DNA of 64,000 bases from Alitta virens (lineage: Eukaryota > Annelida > Polychaeta > Phyllodocida > Nereididae). This document shows positions 57,601 to 62,722 of the stretch, piece after piece; the stretch's first letter is position 1, and the number at the start of each line of letters is the position of its first letter. Below the pieces are notes generated by a model, which did not search any database, was not told the origin of the DNA, and saw nothing but the letters and a program-made list of their open reading frames with translations. The stretch spans positions 58,815,829 through 58,879,828 of the forward strand of contig OW028573.1 in the NCBI GenBank assembly GCA_932294295.1. Direction: 5' to 3'. A program made the position numbers and the translations under genes.

Positions 57601-60483
57601 TCCAGGGCCCGAGCAGGCCCTAGCAGTTGCAGAAGCAGATGATGAACGACCCCATCCCAACCCAAAAAGCCACAATAATCCTCTATGCTTGATGGAATGT
57701 GCTTCTTGTTTATTACTGGAGAATTTGTTTGATCACCTGGCCTCCAAACACTTTAGCAAAAAAAGCAGGACACAGATCGTAACTGACCTAATACAAGGAG
57801 ATCATACTGACCAAGGCAAGAAGAAAAGCAAAAAAAAATATGACAGCATCTCTTCTGATTGCCATTGTTAGTCATCATAGAAACGGGTCTTCCGCTACAA
57901 AAATGTCACTTCGAAGGTCATTTCATTGACTTCATTCACATAATCGATATACCTGTCCAATAAATATTCCGCCATCCTTGAGAAATACAAATGTACTGTA
58001 ATGTAAGGAAATATAGAACACCTCTCTTGTGTTATTCATAAATGAACTTCATTCTCAAGGACGATAAGCCGGTTTGTAACAAGAAATAATTACTGTGGGG
58101 AATTTTATCCTATAATATAATTACCGTACCAAGCTAATAAAGACGAATGTCTGCTTTGTTAAATTAAGTTATAAATATGATAGAAAATATGACGTAAATA
58201 TCATTGAATATATGACATATAAAAAACAAAATACACAAAAACACCCCGGACAGGAAAAACCCTTGCAGCAGCCACAAAAAAACCAGAGCAACATTTTCTC
58301 AGCTCTTTTTGTTTTTATGTTTGCCAAACCCAAGCCTTGAAAATTCCATAATAAAAAGGCGTCAGGCAGTCAAATTAAGCCCTGGGCAGAACTGGGTGTC
58401 ATGCAAGGAGCTCGAGGTTGCCAGTGTCATTGGAGGAAAGCCATGGCACTTAGAAGAGATTACACAGTGTCTCTATGAAAGCAAGGCAAAGCCCGGCCCA
58501 CTGAAACTCTCATAAAAACTCGAGTTGTGTGTGAAAACACTGACAGCGGCTGCTTCATACCAGAGGCCATGTATCTGATTCTGATAACATACAGCACCAA
58601 AGAAAGCAAAGAAAATTTCTTCAGTTGGCCTTTCAAAGTATCTTCCAATTGCAAAGTAACGACGCAAAAATCATCACATTTTGGTAAAGAATCAAACAAA
58701 TCTCAAAACGCTGGCCCTGGATGCACTTCAGCTTGTGCGAACGCTTTCTGAACAAACAAGGTGCTTTGACTCATGACATGTTGCATTAGCTTTCCCAGAA
58801 AGCCTTGAAAACAACCTTCTTTTTCCATCAAATCATTAGGCTTACCATTGATGGCTCAAAATGCAATGGATATGACCTAAATGTGTCACTTCATAATGTG
58901 ACACTGCCTTATTCCCCTAATGCTTTAACCTTCTGATCTGTTATGTTTTTCCAGCCCACCATCAGAGAGGTTCTATTTAAAATTCAGCAGTGCCATCTAA
59001 ATGAAAACAATGGCTTTAATTTGTAACAGGAATCCAGTGCATACCATTGCTTTGAAAAGATCGAAGAAATGATACACAATCTAATTCAATTATTGCCATT
59101 GTGCTGCTTTCAATGAAAAATAAAGTGAGCTGGAATCAGCAGGGAATACATCCTTGATGTACAGAATGAGAAGGCTCAGATTCATAATAAGTAATTGTCT
59201 CCAAAGAATAAATACAAAGTTTCAAGGCGCACATATGCTCTTGTTTACTGAAATATAATGAAATACGAGATTGAAAGCATTTTACCTGTCGTGAATCTGT
59301 ACAACAAATATTAATACGATTGGTTGAAACACTGGCCATAAAAGCATCAACATCAAAGCAGAGAATCTGGCTTGCACAGTATGTAACCATAAGTATGTTG
59401 GTAGTAAGAAGCAATAAACGAGCACCCTGACAAAATGTGTGCTCAAAAGCAAGACTAGTCATATAGGTCGAGGCAGCAATCTATTAGCCGAGCATTGCAG
59501 TCAGAAAGGCATTCCGCGTTGGATTTGGCTTCATACGGCTTTATGAAGGCGACTTGATGAAGCACTTGCTTCTGCAAGTAATTATCACCATTCACCAAAG
59601 CTGCCCTAAGTAGATTTGATGGCAGGGATCAGGACCTGAAACCGACCGTCATACCCAATGGAATTATTACAGGTAAGGGGTCACCGCCTCCTCGTCCCCA
59701 AACGACAGCTGTCATCATCACTTTCTCATTGCTCGCAATGTTCTTTGCGAGATAAGCATTTTCTTCCACTTGTTCCATCGCCTTCCCAACAAAATGAGTA
59801 TTTACAAACTACTTATGAGGAGGAATATGCTGTGTGAATATCAGAGAAGATATTCAGAGATGGAGAATTTGACTAGACTAATATCCAAGCAGGTAAACAG
59901 GCCAGATTTGATTAGTATAGACAGTAATCCTGACTCCACGACTGACTTAGAGCCCTTTTTCCTTATGTGAAGGACATCAAATGACCAAAAACAAGGGTTT
60001 TAATCTTCTTTAGGCACATTGGGTTAATCTTAGCTAAGAGGTCATTCAGATACACAAGCTGGCAGCGTGCTGCAGTCCCTTCTACATTCAATAGCATTGA
60101 CCTGATTGCGGGACAGGAATTTACACATCAGACATGAATAGAAAAGACTGGGACGGCCATAAAAGCGTCTTCGTCAAAGACAACTCAAATTTACAAGCGA
60201 TGTTGGTGACAGGTGGAAACCATATTATATGTACAATACCAAGCTCACAATGGAGCATCTTAAATTTTCAAACAAAACCATGGCCATAGCAGGTGATCAG
60301 TGTTCAGTGGATTTTCGACAGAGAAAAACACTTCATCAGTTGAGAATACTCACCAATTCTGGAGCATATGGTGATCATGAGCTGGGCCACTGTGTGGGAA
60401 TCATCCACCTGTAGAGTCTTCACGGAGTCATCCAGCAACTTCACTCTCAGAATTCTGTGCTTTTTCTTGTACTCTAGGAGATC
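1..60483 (-). CDS. TLN: Talin, partial gene (13 exons; FERM head, linker, start of rod)
   Basis: Talin is the cytoplasmic adaptor that binds integrin beta tails through its FERM head and actin/vinculin through its rod at focal adhesions. The minus-strand exons join as 60483-60354, 54546-54397, 41077-40935, 38995-38868, 37740-37677, 29164-29060, 22358-22269, 18489-18424, 12422-12321, 11960-11884, 5628-5445, 2097-1957 and 98-1. All internal borders are GT-AG and all codon phases agree, giving 1478 nt (492 codons plus 2 nt) with no stop. The order matches human talin from about residue 77 into R1: end of F0, F1 with its inserted loop, F2, F3 with RRWAASP, linker, R1. The two N-terminal exons and most of the rod are outside the window. 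TLN1 versus TLN2 cannot be assigned; invertebrates usually have one talin gene. Homology is from memory of the family; phases and splice sites were read directly. Confidence 0.97.
99..1956 (-). other. Talin intron between exons 12 and 13
   Basis: 1858 bp with GT-AG ends. A TGACGTAA word lies just inside the acceptor end at 118. A pyrimidine-rich patch occupies 1820-1860. No gene, repeat array or RNA was recognised. Confidence 0.9.
1957..2097 (-). CDS. TLN: Talin exon 12: linker end and first helix of R1
   Basis: This 141-nt exon (47 codons, phase 0) encodes GQNAQLHGMTQAQRALVGTI, DSSLSAVNDADSQLQGKADL and PELGTDV. It corresponds to human LTSAQQALTGTINSSMQAV through TLPPLGQDA. This is the first helix of rod bundle R1. 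The acceptor is ATTTCAG and the donor GTAAGT. An in-frame ATG inside the exon (GMTQAQ) makes a stand-alone open frame appear to start here, but the splice site and homology extend it upstream. Confidence 0.96.
2098..5444 (-). other. Talin intron between exons 11 and 12
   Basis: 3347 bp. Open frames of 86-114 codons near 4036-5092 have no recognisable domains and look like chance. Nothing else found. Confidence 0.9.
5445..5628 (-). CDS. TLN: Talin exon 11: linker with KVEH..GSVALPA motif
   Basis: This 184-nt exon encodes ATIMQHQSSKVEHANVGSVA, LPAVLRAGGGGQSQFTTGSM and a Gln/His/Ala-rich end (QRAQFTQVSNQAHNAHVAGR, A). The KVEH..GSVALPA and GSM words match the human linker (KVEHGSVALPAIMRSG, then VGSMPPAQ). 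The vertebrate calpain-2 cleavage site (LQQ/QYN) lies around the IMQHQ position; here the site itself is not conserved letter for letter. Compared with human there are two extra residues inside KVEHANVGS and a run of four glycines. The acceptor is TTTTTCAG and the donor GTGAGT, ending in phase 0. Confidence 0.95.
6785..6818. promoter_or_regulatory. CRE palindrome next to CTCF-like word
   Basis: TGACGTCA at 6785-6792 is followed 14 bases later by TCCACCTGGTGG (6807-6818), 11 of 12 to the reverse CTCF core. An RFX-like GTTGCTATGGAAAT lies at 6970. Located in the intron between exons 10 and 11. Motif evidence only. Confidence 0.3.
8701..8748 (+). repeat. Degenerate short tandem array (TGTCATGACA-like)
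   Basis: Imperfect repeats of TGTCATGACA-like words, some palindromic around CATG. In the intron between exons 10 and 11. Confidence 0.7.
9052..9064 (+). repeat. C13 homopolymer
   Basis: Thirteen C residues, followed by TTCCCCC. One of four long C/G runs in the window. Confidence 0.95.
11884..11960 (-). CDS. TLN: Talin exon 10: start of head-rod linker
   Basis: This 77-nt exon encodes RKAKDHIGIEGDEESTMYED then MVSPA, plus two bases of Lys. Human has KKSKDHFGLEGDEESTMLED then SVSPK. This is the flexible linker between the FERM head and the rod, and the acidic GDEEST stretch is nearly invariant. The acceptor is GTTTCAG and the donor GTGAGT. The AA left at its end is completed by A of exon 11. 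Confidence 0.96.
11961..12320 (-). other. Short talin intron between exons 9 and 10
   Basis: 360 bp, the only intron under 1 kb in the window. No internal feature was seen. Confidence 0.93.
12321..12422 (-). CDS. TLN: Talin exon 9: F3 C-terminal strands and helix
   Basis: This 102-nt exon (34 codons, phase 0) encodes DFGDYSDSYYSVQTTEGEQI and SQLIAGYIDIILKK. Human has DFGDYQDGYYSVQTTEGEQI and AQLIAGYIDIILKK. It finishes the PTB-like F3 fold with its C-terminal helix and the start of the basic tail. The acceptor is TTATCAG and the donor GTGATT, the weakest donor in the set. It is separated from exon 10 by only 360 bp. Confidence 0.97.
14371..14428. repeat. Perfect 27-bp inverted repeat, 4-nt loop
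   Basis: Arm 14371-14397 is the exact reverse complement of arm 14402-14428, separated only by CCCC. A run of 12 G follows at once (14429-14440). Transcribed from either strand it would form a 27-bp hairpin with a tetraloop. It lies in the talin intron between exons 8 and 9. The loop is too short for a typical microRNA precursor. Confidence 0.95.
14429..14440 (+). repeat. G12 homopolymer
   Basis: Twelve G residues directly next to the 27-bp inverted repeat. Confidence 0.95.
15377..15397 (+). repeat. CAG microsatellite, 7 units
   Basis: Seven pure CAG triplets, preceded by imperfect CATCAC and CATCAG units. Within the intron between exons 8 and 9. Confidence 0.9.
16995..17031 (+). repeat. 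Interrupted CAG-rich tract
   Basis: CAG triplets interrupted by TAG, TAA and CAA. Within the intron between exons 8 and 9. Confidence 0.85.
18424..18489 (-). CDS. TLN: Talin exon 8: F3 integrin-binding strand
   Basis: This 66-nt exon (22 codons, phase 0) encodes IKHTWALERVRRWAASPNSF then TL. It corresponds to human VIQEWSLTNIKRWAASPKSF then TL. The RW pair matches Arg358/Trp359 of vertebrate talin-1, the residues that pack against the NPxY region of integrin beta tails. The acceptor is TTTTTCAG and the donor GTAAGT. The N-terminal half is more divergent, but WAASP and SFTL are intact. The exon was found by splice sites and homology; it sits in no long open frame. Confidence 0.95.
19983..20030 (+). 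repeat. 16-bp tandem repeat, 3 exact copies
   Basis: CACATGTCCTTCTATT is repeated three times without change, in the intron between exons 7 and 8. Confidence 0.95.
22058..22142 (-). mobile_element. Possible SINE tRNA-like head (fragment)
   Basis: On the minus strand, the words CGGTT, AAGGTCCTGAGTTCAACACC and then TTTTTTCTCTGTG follow in the order expected of a SINE head. The box B (AGTTCAACACC) is one base off consensus. The arrangement resembles the better SINE candidate at 32.1 kb, which shares CGGTT and AAGGTCCTG-GTTC. Only a head fragment is visible. It lies about 130 bp downstream of exon 7 in talin orientation. Confidence 0.35.
22269..22358 (-). CDS. TLN: Talin exon 7: F3 basic patch
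   Basis: This 90-nt exon (30 codons, phase 0) encodes EKMKGKNKLVPMLLGITKES and VVRLDAKSKE. Human talin reads EKMKGKNKLVPRLLGITKEC and VMRVDEKTKE. The KMKGKNK segment is the F3 basic loop that contacts PIP2 and the membrane-proximal helix of the integrin beta tail. The acceptor is GATTGCAG and the donor GTTAGT. Conservation of every lysine in the loop suggests normal integrin activation function. Confidence 0.97.
24284..24322. repeat. 13-bp AT-rich inverted repeat
   Basis: CAATTTATTATAA (24284-24296) is the exact reverse complement of 24310-24322, with a 13-base spacer. It is AT-rich, so chance is quite possible. It lies just outside the CpG-rich block that starts near 24420. Confidence 0.7.
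24420..24745. promoter_or_regulatory. CpG-rich block with CRE-like and YY1-like motifs
   Basis: This block is clearly richer in GC and CpG than the flanking introns. It contains TTACGTCA at 24422, TTACGTCC near 24685, a perfect CRE palindrome TGACGTCA at 24699-24706, a YY1-like GCCATGTTT at 24460 and GGCGGCCAT at 24728-24736. Such a combination is typical of animal promoters or enhancers. It sits in the talin intron between exons 6 and 7. An internal talin promoter or an enhancer is possible; transcription itself cannot be seen. Confidence 0.4.
29060..29164 (-). CDS. TLN: Talin exon 6: F2-F3 boundary
   Basis: This 105-nt exon (35 codons, phase 0 at both ends) encodes EHKKLVGLIEIDAKVKYTQL and ARSLKTYGITFFLVK. 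Human talin has AHKNCGQMSEIEAKVRYVKL and ARSLKTYGVSFFLVK. It covers the last F2 helix and the first strand of the PTB-like F3 subdomain. The acceptor is TTTTCAG and the donor GTAAGT. The start of the exon (KLVGL) is less conserved than the ARSLKTYG core. Confidence 0.97.
29543..29556. promoter_or_regulatory. CTCF-like motif
   Basis: GCGCCACCTGCTGG fits the reverse CTCF core consensus at every scored position. It lies about 380 bp upstream of exon 6 in talin orientation. Single-motif evidence only. Confidence 0.35.
32118..32427 (+). mobile_element. tRNA-derived SINE candidate
   Basis: A tRNA-like head starts near 32118. A box-A-like word CTGTCGGTTAAGG is followed about 35 bases later by box B GGTTCGAATGC (32161-32171), one mismatch from the Pol III consensus. 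A small CCTGGG/CCCAGG stem surrounds the B box. About 250 bp of body follows, ending near 32427 with an A-rich segment (AATAAAATAAAAG) and a short TCTGTCTATC tail. The head cannot fold as an intact tRNA. No target-site duplication was identified by eye and the family is unknown. It sits in the intron between exons 5 and 6. Confidence 0.55.
33111..33126 (+). repeat. Short CTG microsatellite
   Basis: Five CTG units in the intron between exons 5 and 6; further imperfect CTG units follow near 33195. Confidence 0.85.
33632..33663 (+). repeat. 10-bp tandem repeat, about 3 copies
   Basis: GCCAGCAACA repeated three times in the intron between exons 5 and 6. Confidence 0.9.
33743..33757 (+). repeat. 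C15 homopolymer
   Basis: Fifteen C residues in the intron between exons 5 and 6. Confidence 0.95.
34435..34458 (+). repeat. CTG microsatellite, 8 units
   Basis: Eight pure CTG triplets in the intron between exons 5 and 6. Confidence 0.92.
35410..35489 (+). repeat. 29-bp tandem repeat, about 2.7 copies
   Basis: A unit beginning AATGGGAAAGAAATATTC starts at 35410, 35439 and 35468. The first copy has one G for A change; the last is truncated. It lies 200 bp upstream of the tRNA-Arg gene. Confidence 0.9.
35689..35761 (+). tRNA. tRNA-Arg, anticodon UCG
   Basis: The 73-base gene folds as a complete cloverleaf. The acceptor stem GGCCGCG (35689-35695) pairs with CGCGGTC (35754-35760), with A at 35761 as discriminator. 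The box A region reads TGGCCTAATGG. The anticodon arm is TCTGA / loop CTTCGAA / TCAGA with anticodon TCG at 35722-35724. The T arm GCGAG-TTCGAGT-CTCGT contains the box B. A T5 Pol III terminator follows at 35766-35770. No intron is present. It closely resembles animal tRNA-Arg(UCG). It lies inside the talin intron between exons 5 and 6, on the opposite strand. Only one G-T pair in the acceptor stem and one at the end of the T stem are non-canonical, so it looks functional. Confidence 0.95.
35766..35770 (+). terminator. Pol III T5 terminator of tRNA-Arg
   Basis: Five T residues start five bases after the discriminator base of the tRNA, the usual Pol III stop signal. Confidence 0.8.
36242..36281 (+). 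repeat. 20-bp exact tandem duplication
   Basis: The unit starting TGATTCAATCATTGCAGG occurs twice head to tail without mismatches. It lies in the intron between exons 5 and 6. Confidence 0.93.
37677..37740 (-). CDS. TLN: Talin exon 5: F2 end
   Basis: This is the shortest exon, 64 nt. It completes Asp and then encodes LKEFLPKEYLKVKAVEKKIY plus Ala, equivalent to human LKDFLPKEYVKQKGERKIFQA, with one extra residue by eye. The acceptor is TTCCTCAG and the donor GTAGGT. It ends in phase 0. The conserved FLPKEY motif identifies it beyond doubt despite the small size. It is too short to appear as an independent open frame. Confidence 0.95.
37741..38867 (-). other. Talin intron between exons 4 and 5
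   Basis: 1127 bp, AT-rich. Nothing recognised. Confidence 0.92.
38868..38995 (-). CDS. TLN: Talin exon 4: F2 lobe
   Basis: This 128-nt exon encodes TRDAIVIGAHPVTQDEAIQF, then GGIQCQIQFGDHSEQKH and TGFL. Human talin reads ARDDILNGSHPVSFDKACEF, GFQCQIQFGPHNEQKH and AGFL here. This is the middle of the acyl-CoA-binding-protein-like F2 lobe, which carries part of the membrane-orientation surface. The acceptor is TTTCAG and the donor GTAAGT. It ends with two bases (GA) of an Asp codon completed by C of exon 5. The longest open frame in this span is out of frame with talin, so gene finders based on ORF length would miss it. Confidence 0.97.
38996..40934 (-). other. Talin intron between exons 3 and 4
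   Basis: 1939 bp. It contains the cluster of CTCF-like words at 39117-39390, in a moderately GC-rich stretch extending to about 39720. No gene was recognised. Confidence 0.9.
39117..39390. promoter_or_regulatory. Cluster of CTCF-like GCCACCTAGCG words
   Basis: GCCACCTAGCG occurs exactly at 39151, 39352 and 39378, and a looser GCGCCACCCAACGG at 39118. The exact copies fit the reverse CTCF consensus GCCMYCTRSTGG at 10 or 11 of 12 positions. They lie within 300 bp in the intron upstream of exon 4. A related ACCACCTAGCGGG is at 36778. Binding is inferred, not shown. Confidence 0.35.
40935..41077 (-). CDS. TLN: Talin exon 3: F1 end and F2 start
   Basis: This 143-nt exon (2 bases plus 47 codons) encodes NWLDHSKTLREQGI, then ETLVLRRKFFFSDQNV and ARDPVQLSLLYVQ. 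These match human NWLDHGRTLREQGV, LLLRRKFFYSDQNV and SRDPVQLNLLYVQ. The LLYVQ helix begins the alpha-helical F2 lobe of FERM. The acceptor is TTTTGCAG and the donor GTCAGT, with the exon ending in phase 0 after the Gln codon. A CpG-rich block lies a few hundred bases upstream in the preceding intron. Confidence 0.97.
41832..41844 (+). repeat. C13 homopolymer
   Basis: Thirteen C residues at the edge of the GC-rich block upstream of exon 3. Confidence 0.95.
42404..42430 (+). repeat. CTG microsatellite, 9 units
   Basis: Nine uninterrupted CTG triplets in the 13.3 kb intron between exons 2 and 3. It faces a CAG tract 120 bp away. Confidence 0.95.
42551..42613 (+). repeat. CAG microsatellite, 21 units
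   Basis: Twenty-one uninterrupted CAG triplets, the longest triplet tract in the window. With the CTG tract at 42404-42430 it forms an inverted pair that could fold as a long hairpin. Confidence 0.97.
43271..43330 (+). repeat. 31/29-bp tandem duplication
   Basis: A unit starting TTACTGACAGCTATCCTA is present twice; the second copy lacks two bases (TA). Confidence 0.9.
43571..43618 (+). repeat. Interrupted CAG/CAT triplet repeat
   Basis: Mixed CAG and CAT triplets, mostly in CAGCAGCAT pattern. Located about 1 kb from the pure CAG tract, in the same intron. Confidence 0.9.
48851..48882 (+). repeat. 11-bp tandem repeat, 3 copies
   Basis: CAGTGGCCCA followed by A or G, three times in the 13.3 kb intron. 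Related CAGTGG words occur just before it. Confidence 0.9.
54115..54128. promoter_or_regulatory. Perfect RFX X-box palindrome
   Basis: GTTACCATGGCAAC fits the RFX consensus GTHNYYATRRNAAC at all 14 positions. It lies about 270 bp downstream of exon 2 in talin orientation. The half CCATGGCAAC also occurs at 8299, 24149, 36014 and 37497. Confidence 0.45.
54397..54546 (-). CDS. TLN: Talin exon 2: F1 domain with inserted loop
   Basis: This 150-nt exon opens with GITNHDEYSLVQDL, nearly identical to human talin. It continues through a lysine/glutamate-rich stretch (TDEEREKTLTLKRGQS, then KKLDEMKKKLHTDDE). The charged stretch corresponds to the long unstructured loop inserted in talin F1, which in vertebrates helps the head bind acidic phospholipids. 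The acceptor is TTTTCAG and the donor GTGAGT. The final C joins TG from exon 3 to make Leu, giving the conserved HTDDELNWLDH across the junction. The basic character of the loop is kept although its residues diverge. Confidence 0.96.
56447..56464 (+). repeat. CTG microsatellite, 6 units
   Basis: Six CTG triplets in the intron between exons 1 and 2, with more CTG-rich sequence at 56530-56550. Confidence 0.88.
57096..57366. repeat. 30-bp direct repeats flanking the 57 kb element
   Basis: Bases 57096-57125 and 57337-57366 agree at 29 of 30 positions; both contain CAATATGGATACTCGTCA. They bracket the dispersed repeat and are 241 bp apart. The repeats are far longer than normal target-site duplications. 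Local duplication, or an element that itself carries this sequence at both ends, is more likely. Confidence 0.85.
57121..57338. repeat. Dispersed repeat, contiguous copy
   Basis: This stretch of about 218 bp recurs near 61 kb. Bases 57121-57165 match 61075-61119, and 57168-57338 match 61611-61774 with a few substitutions and a shorter A run. It contains an A14 run at 57298-57311. It overlaps the flanking 30-bp direct repeats (57096-57125 and 57337-57366). No coding frame or terminal inverted repeat was seen. Both copies are in the same orientation. Confidence 0.85.
60354..60483 (-). CDS. TLN: Talin exon 1 in window: F0 end and start of F1
   Basis: This 130-nt exon encodes 43 codons plus one base. 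It begins DLLEYKKK and runs through VKLLDDSVKTLQVDDSHTV to MITICSRI, closely matching the human F0/F1 junction (DTMEYRKK, then VDDSKTV and MTICARIG). The acceptor reads CTTGCAG just above 60483 and the donor is GTGAGT just below 60354. It starts in phase 0, at the same DxxEY border as I recall for vertebrate talin exons. The last G is completed by GT from the next exon to form Gly. Two more coding exons are expected upstream of it. Confidence 0.96.
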
Positions 60484-61074
60484 CTGCAAGTAACAGAGAT
60501 ACAATCAGCTAAAATTAATAACACATTGGGTGAGTGGAACAACAATGAATTCTGACATTAGTTATATTGTGAGCACTGCTCTTTCAATATTCCATATTCA
60601 GGAGGATTCTTTCATCTTTTGTTTTAGCAATACACTGCAAAAAGCTACACATACATGGTATAGTTTGTCAACCAATCATGTCAAAAAGCATCACATATGT
60701 TATTCATACATCATAGATAAAGAAGTTAGAAACTGCATGTATGCCCAGAAGTATCAAATTTCAACAGCCATATATTATATTCTGTACTTTTGCAAACAAA
60801 CTTAAGTGGAGTCTGCATATATATGTGCTTGTGGCATAACACAGGTGCACAGCAGACTGGGGCTGCTTCAAGCCTCCTTTGCTATGTATGGAAAGCTGAC
60901 AGGAGCTCACAGAACCAGAAGATGCTGGAGTGGCAGTTTGGGAAGGAGAAAGGAGAAGAAGTGTAACAGGTGATGATGGCCCACATCTCTCAGCATCATT
61001 GGAGATGGGATGAGGTTACAGAGGTACATCCTGTCAGTAGCAGAATCCTCAGTGCTCCCTCACTAGCCTCCAGA

Positions 61075-61774
61075 CGTCAATTACCTAGATTTCTCATCCT
61101 ATCCCCAAGGCCTGCAGTTACCATGCTGCAACTGTTGTCTATTTAGAGCAGACCTGTTATACTAACCACTTCCCCCATACAAGCCATTGCTGCCAACCCC
61201 CGGAGCTTTGTAGCCACACTACACAATGCCCTAGAGAGGAGGACTGGAGAGTAGTGTACGAATAAGGCATCCATGTCAAGCCTAAATGCACGCCACTATG
61301 ACTTATCTCTATTTGTCGGTCTGTCTGTCTGTCTTTTTTGTCTGTCTTGTCACCATCCTTTCATTCAGACATATTTCATTTCCAGCCTTTTTTATGTAAA
61401 TTGGTATTATTTCATATCAAGCATTTTAAAGATTACTCCTACTGCACAAGATTACACCAACTCCAAATGTACATTTAAAAATAGATGCACCAACCATGAG
61501 GATTATAATTCACTAACATTTATAAAATAGAAGTATACATATTATGTCTTAATGACACTGGAAGCTTCAGCCACAAATCCGGATTGTTTTTGTGACTCAA
61601 GGCCAAAAATGACATTTCCATATATGGCAAATAAACATTAACACAGATGTAGATCTAAACATAAAAGCTGCAAAAGAAGCAAGGATTAACCAAAATACAA
61701 GTCCAATCAAAAGCTAGTGCTCAGAATTTAATTGCATTGCAAAAAAACATCTGCTGAAGAGAGGGACTGCTGCT
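61075..61774. repeat. Dispersed repeat, copy split by about 490 bp
   Basis: Its left part (61075-61119) and right part (61611-61774) together match the 57.1 kb copy. The intervening 61120-61610 is absent there. The extra segment contains a GTCT-rich microsatellite around 61316-61350 and no recognisable gene. I saw no clear target-site duplication at its ends, so insertion here versus deletion in the other copy is undecided. It lies upstream of exon 1. Confidence 0.8.
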
Positions 61775-62536
61775 GGAAATACAAATAATCAATTTTGTGT
61801 TCCTTAAAAAGCAAATGAAACTCATTGAAATGCAAGTCAGAGCTTAGCAAGCTGGTGGAAAGCCACTATTCCCCATTCTATGCTAGGTCACGTTCCAGGA
61901 TTAACATTGTCAAGTTGTTGCCTGGAAACAGAATTTAGAAGGCCACACAGAAGAATGCATTAAATAACTATAACTCAAGCATAAACACTCAGTTTGTCAG
62001 ACAGCAATTAGACTCAAGTCTCTCTACACTCAATTGATTCTCTTTTCATCTCAAAGCAGGTTCTCGTGAAAAAAAAGAACCCATTTTGGTGGTATTTAAC
62101 AAATCCATCTTAGACTCTAAAACTGCTGACGCCATCAAAATTCAAGTTGTGACGTCATTGTTTCATAAAATCAAGTGTAATGGGGGACATTTTATATCCT
62201 TACAGAGCTATGCGCTATTACAATTAAGCCCTTGAAATGTAACAAAATGCGACGTAATTATCCGGGTAAGTGACATTGGTGAGAAGCGGTCATTGGTGTG
62301 AGGTATGAATTATGTATTGGCATTTTGGGTATTGAAGTCCTTATGTAGCATGCATACAGGTGACACTTCGGGTGCACAAGAGGCTAAGTGGCTTTGTATG
62401 CATGGATTGCTAATATTCTACTGTGAATGGGCGAGCAGGTAATATGTAATACAAAGCATTAGGTCAATTAGAACCTGACCACTGGGCAATTATTGTAATT
62501 GAGAAGACTAATTGAGTAATGCGTCAACGTCCGTCA

Positions 62537-62722
62537 TTATATAAACGGCCATTAGTAAATTTTTCCCATCAGGCCAAGTAGAACCAAGCCCAAACGCTCA
62601 CAAAGGTGAGAACGTCTATTACGTTGTTCTGACGCTTCTGACGTTCACGGTGTGACGTGGCGTTCTGGGTGTTGTGACGTGGCAGACTTCGTCTATGACG
62701 TACCAACACCAGGGGGCGCCAC
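62537..62722. promoter_or_regulatory. TGACG cluster with TATA-like and CTCF-like motifs
   Basis: Five TGACG words on the plus strand start at 62630, 62639, 62653, 62675 and 62696; two are in TGACGTGGC. A TTATATAAA word ends at 62545. A CTCF-like core ACACCAGGGGGCGC lies at 62706-62719, 13 of 14 positions fitting the vertebrate consensus CCASYAGRKGGCRS. The block lies about 2.1 kb upstream of talin exon 1 in gene orientation. It could be an enhancer, boundary or alternative promoter; this rests on motifs only. Confidence 0.4.

Larger units (their letters stand above)
54547..60353 (-). other. Talin intron between exons 1 and 2
   Basis: 5807 bp. It contains the CTG tract at 56447 and the contiguous dispersed repeat at 57096-57366. 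Charged, low-complexity open frames near 56500-57000 are open on both strands and look non-coding. Confidence 0.9.
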
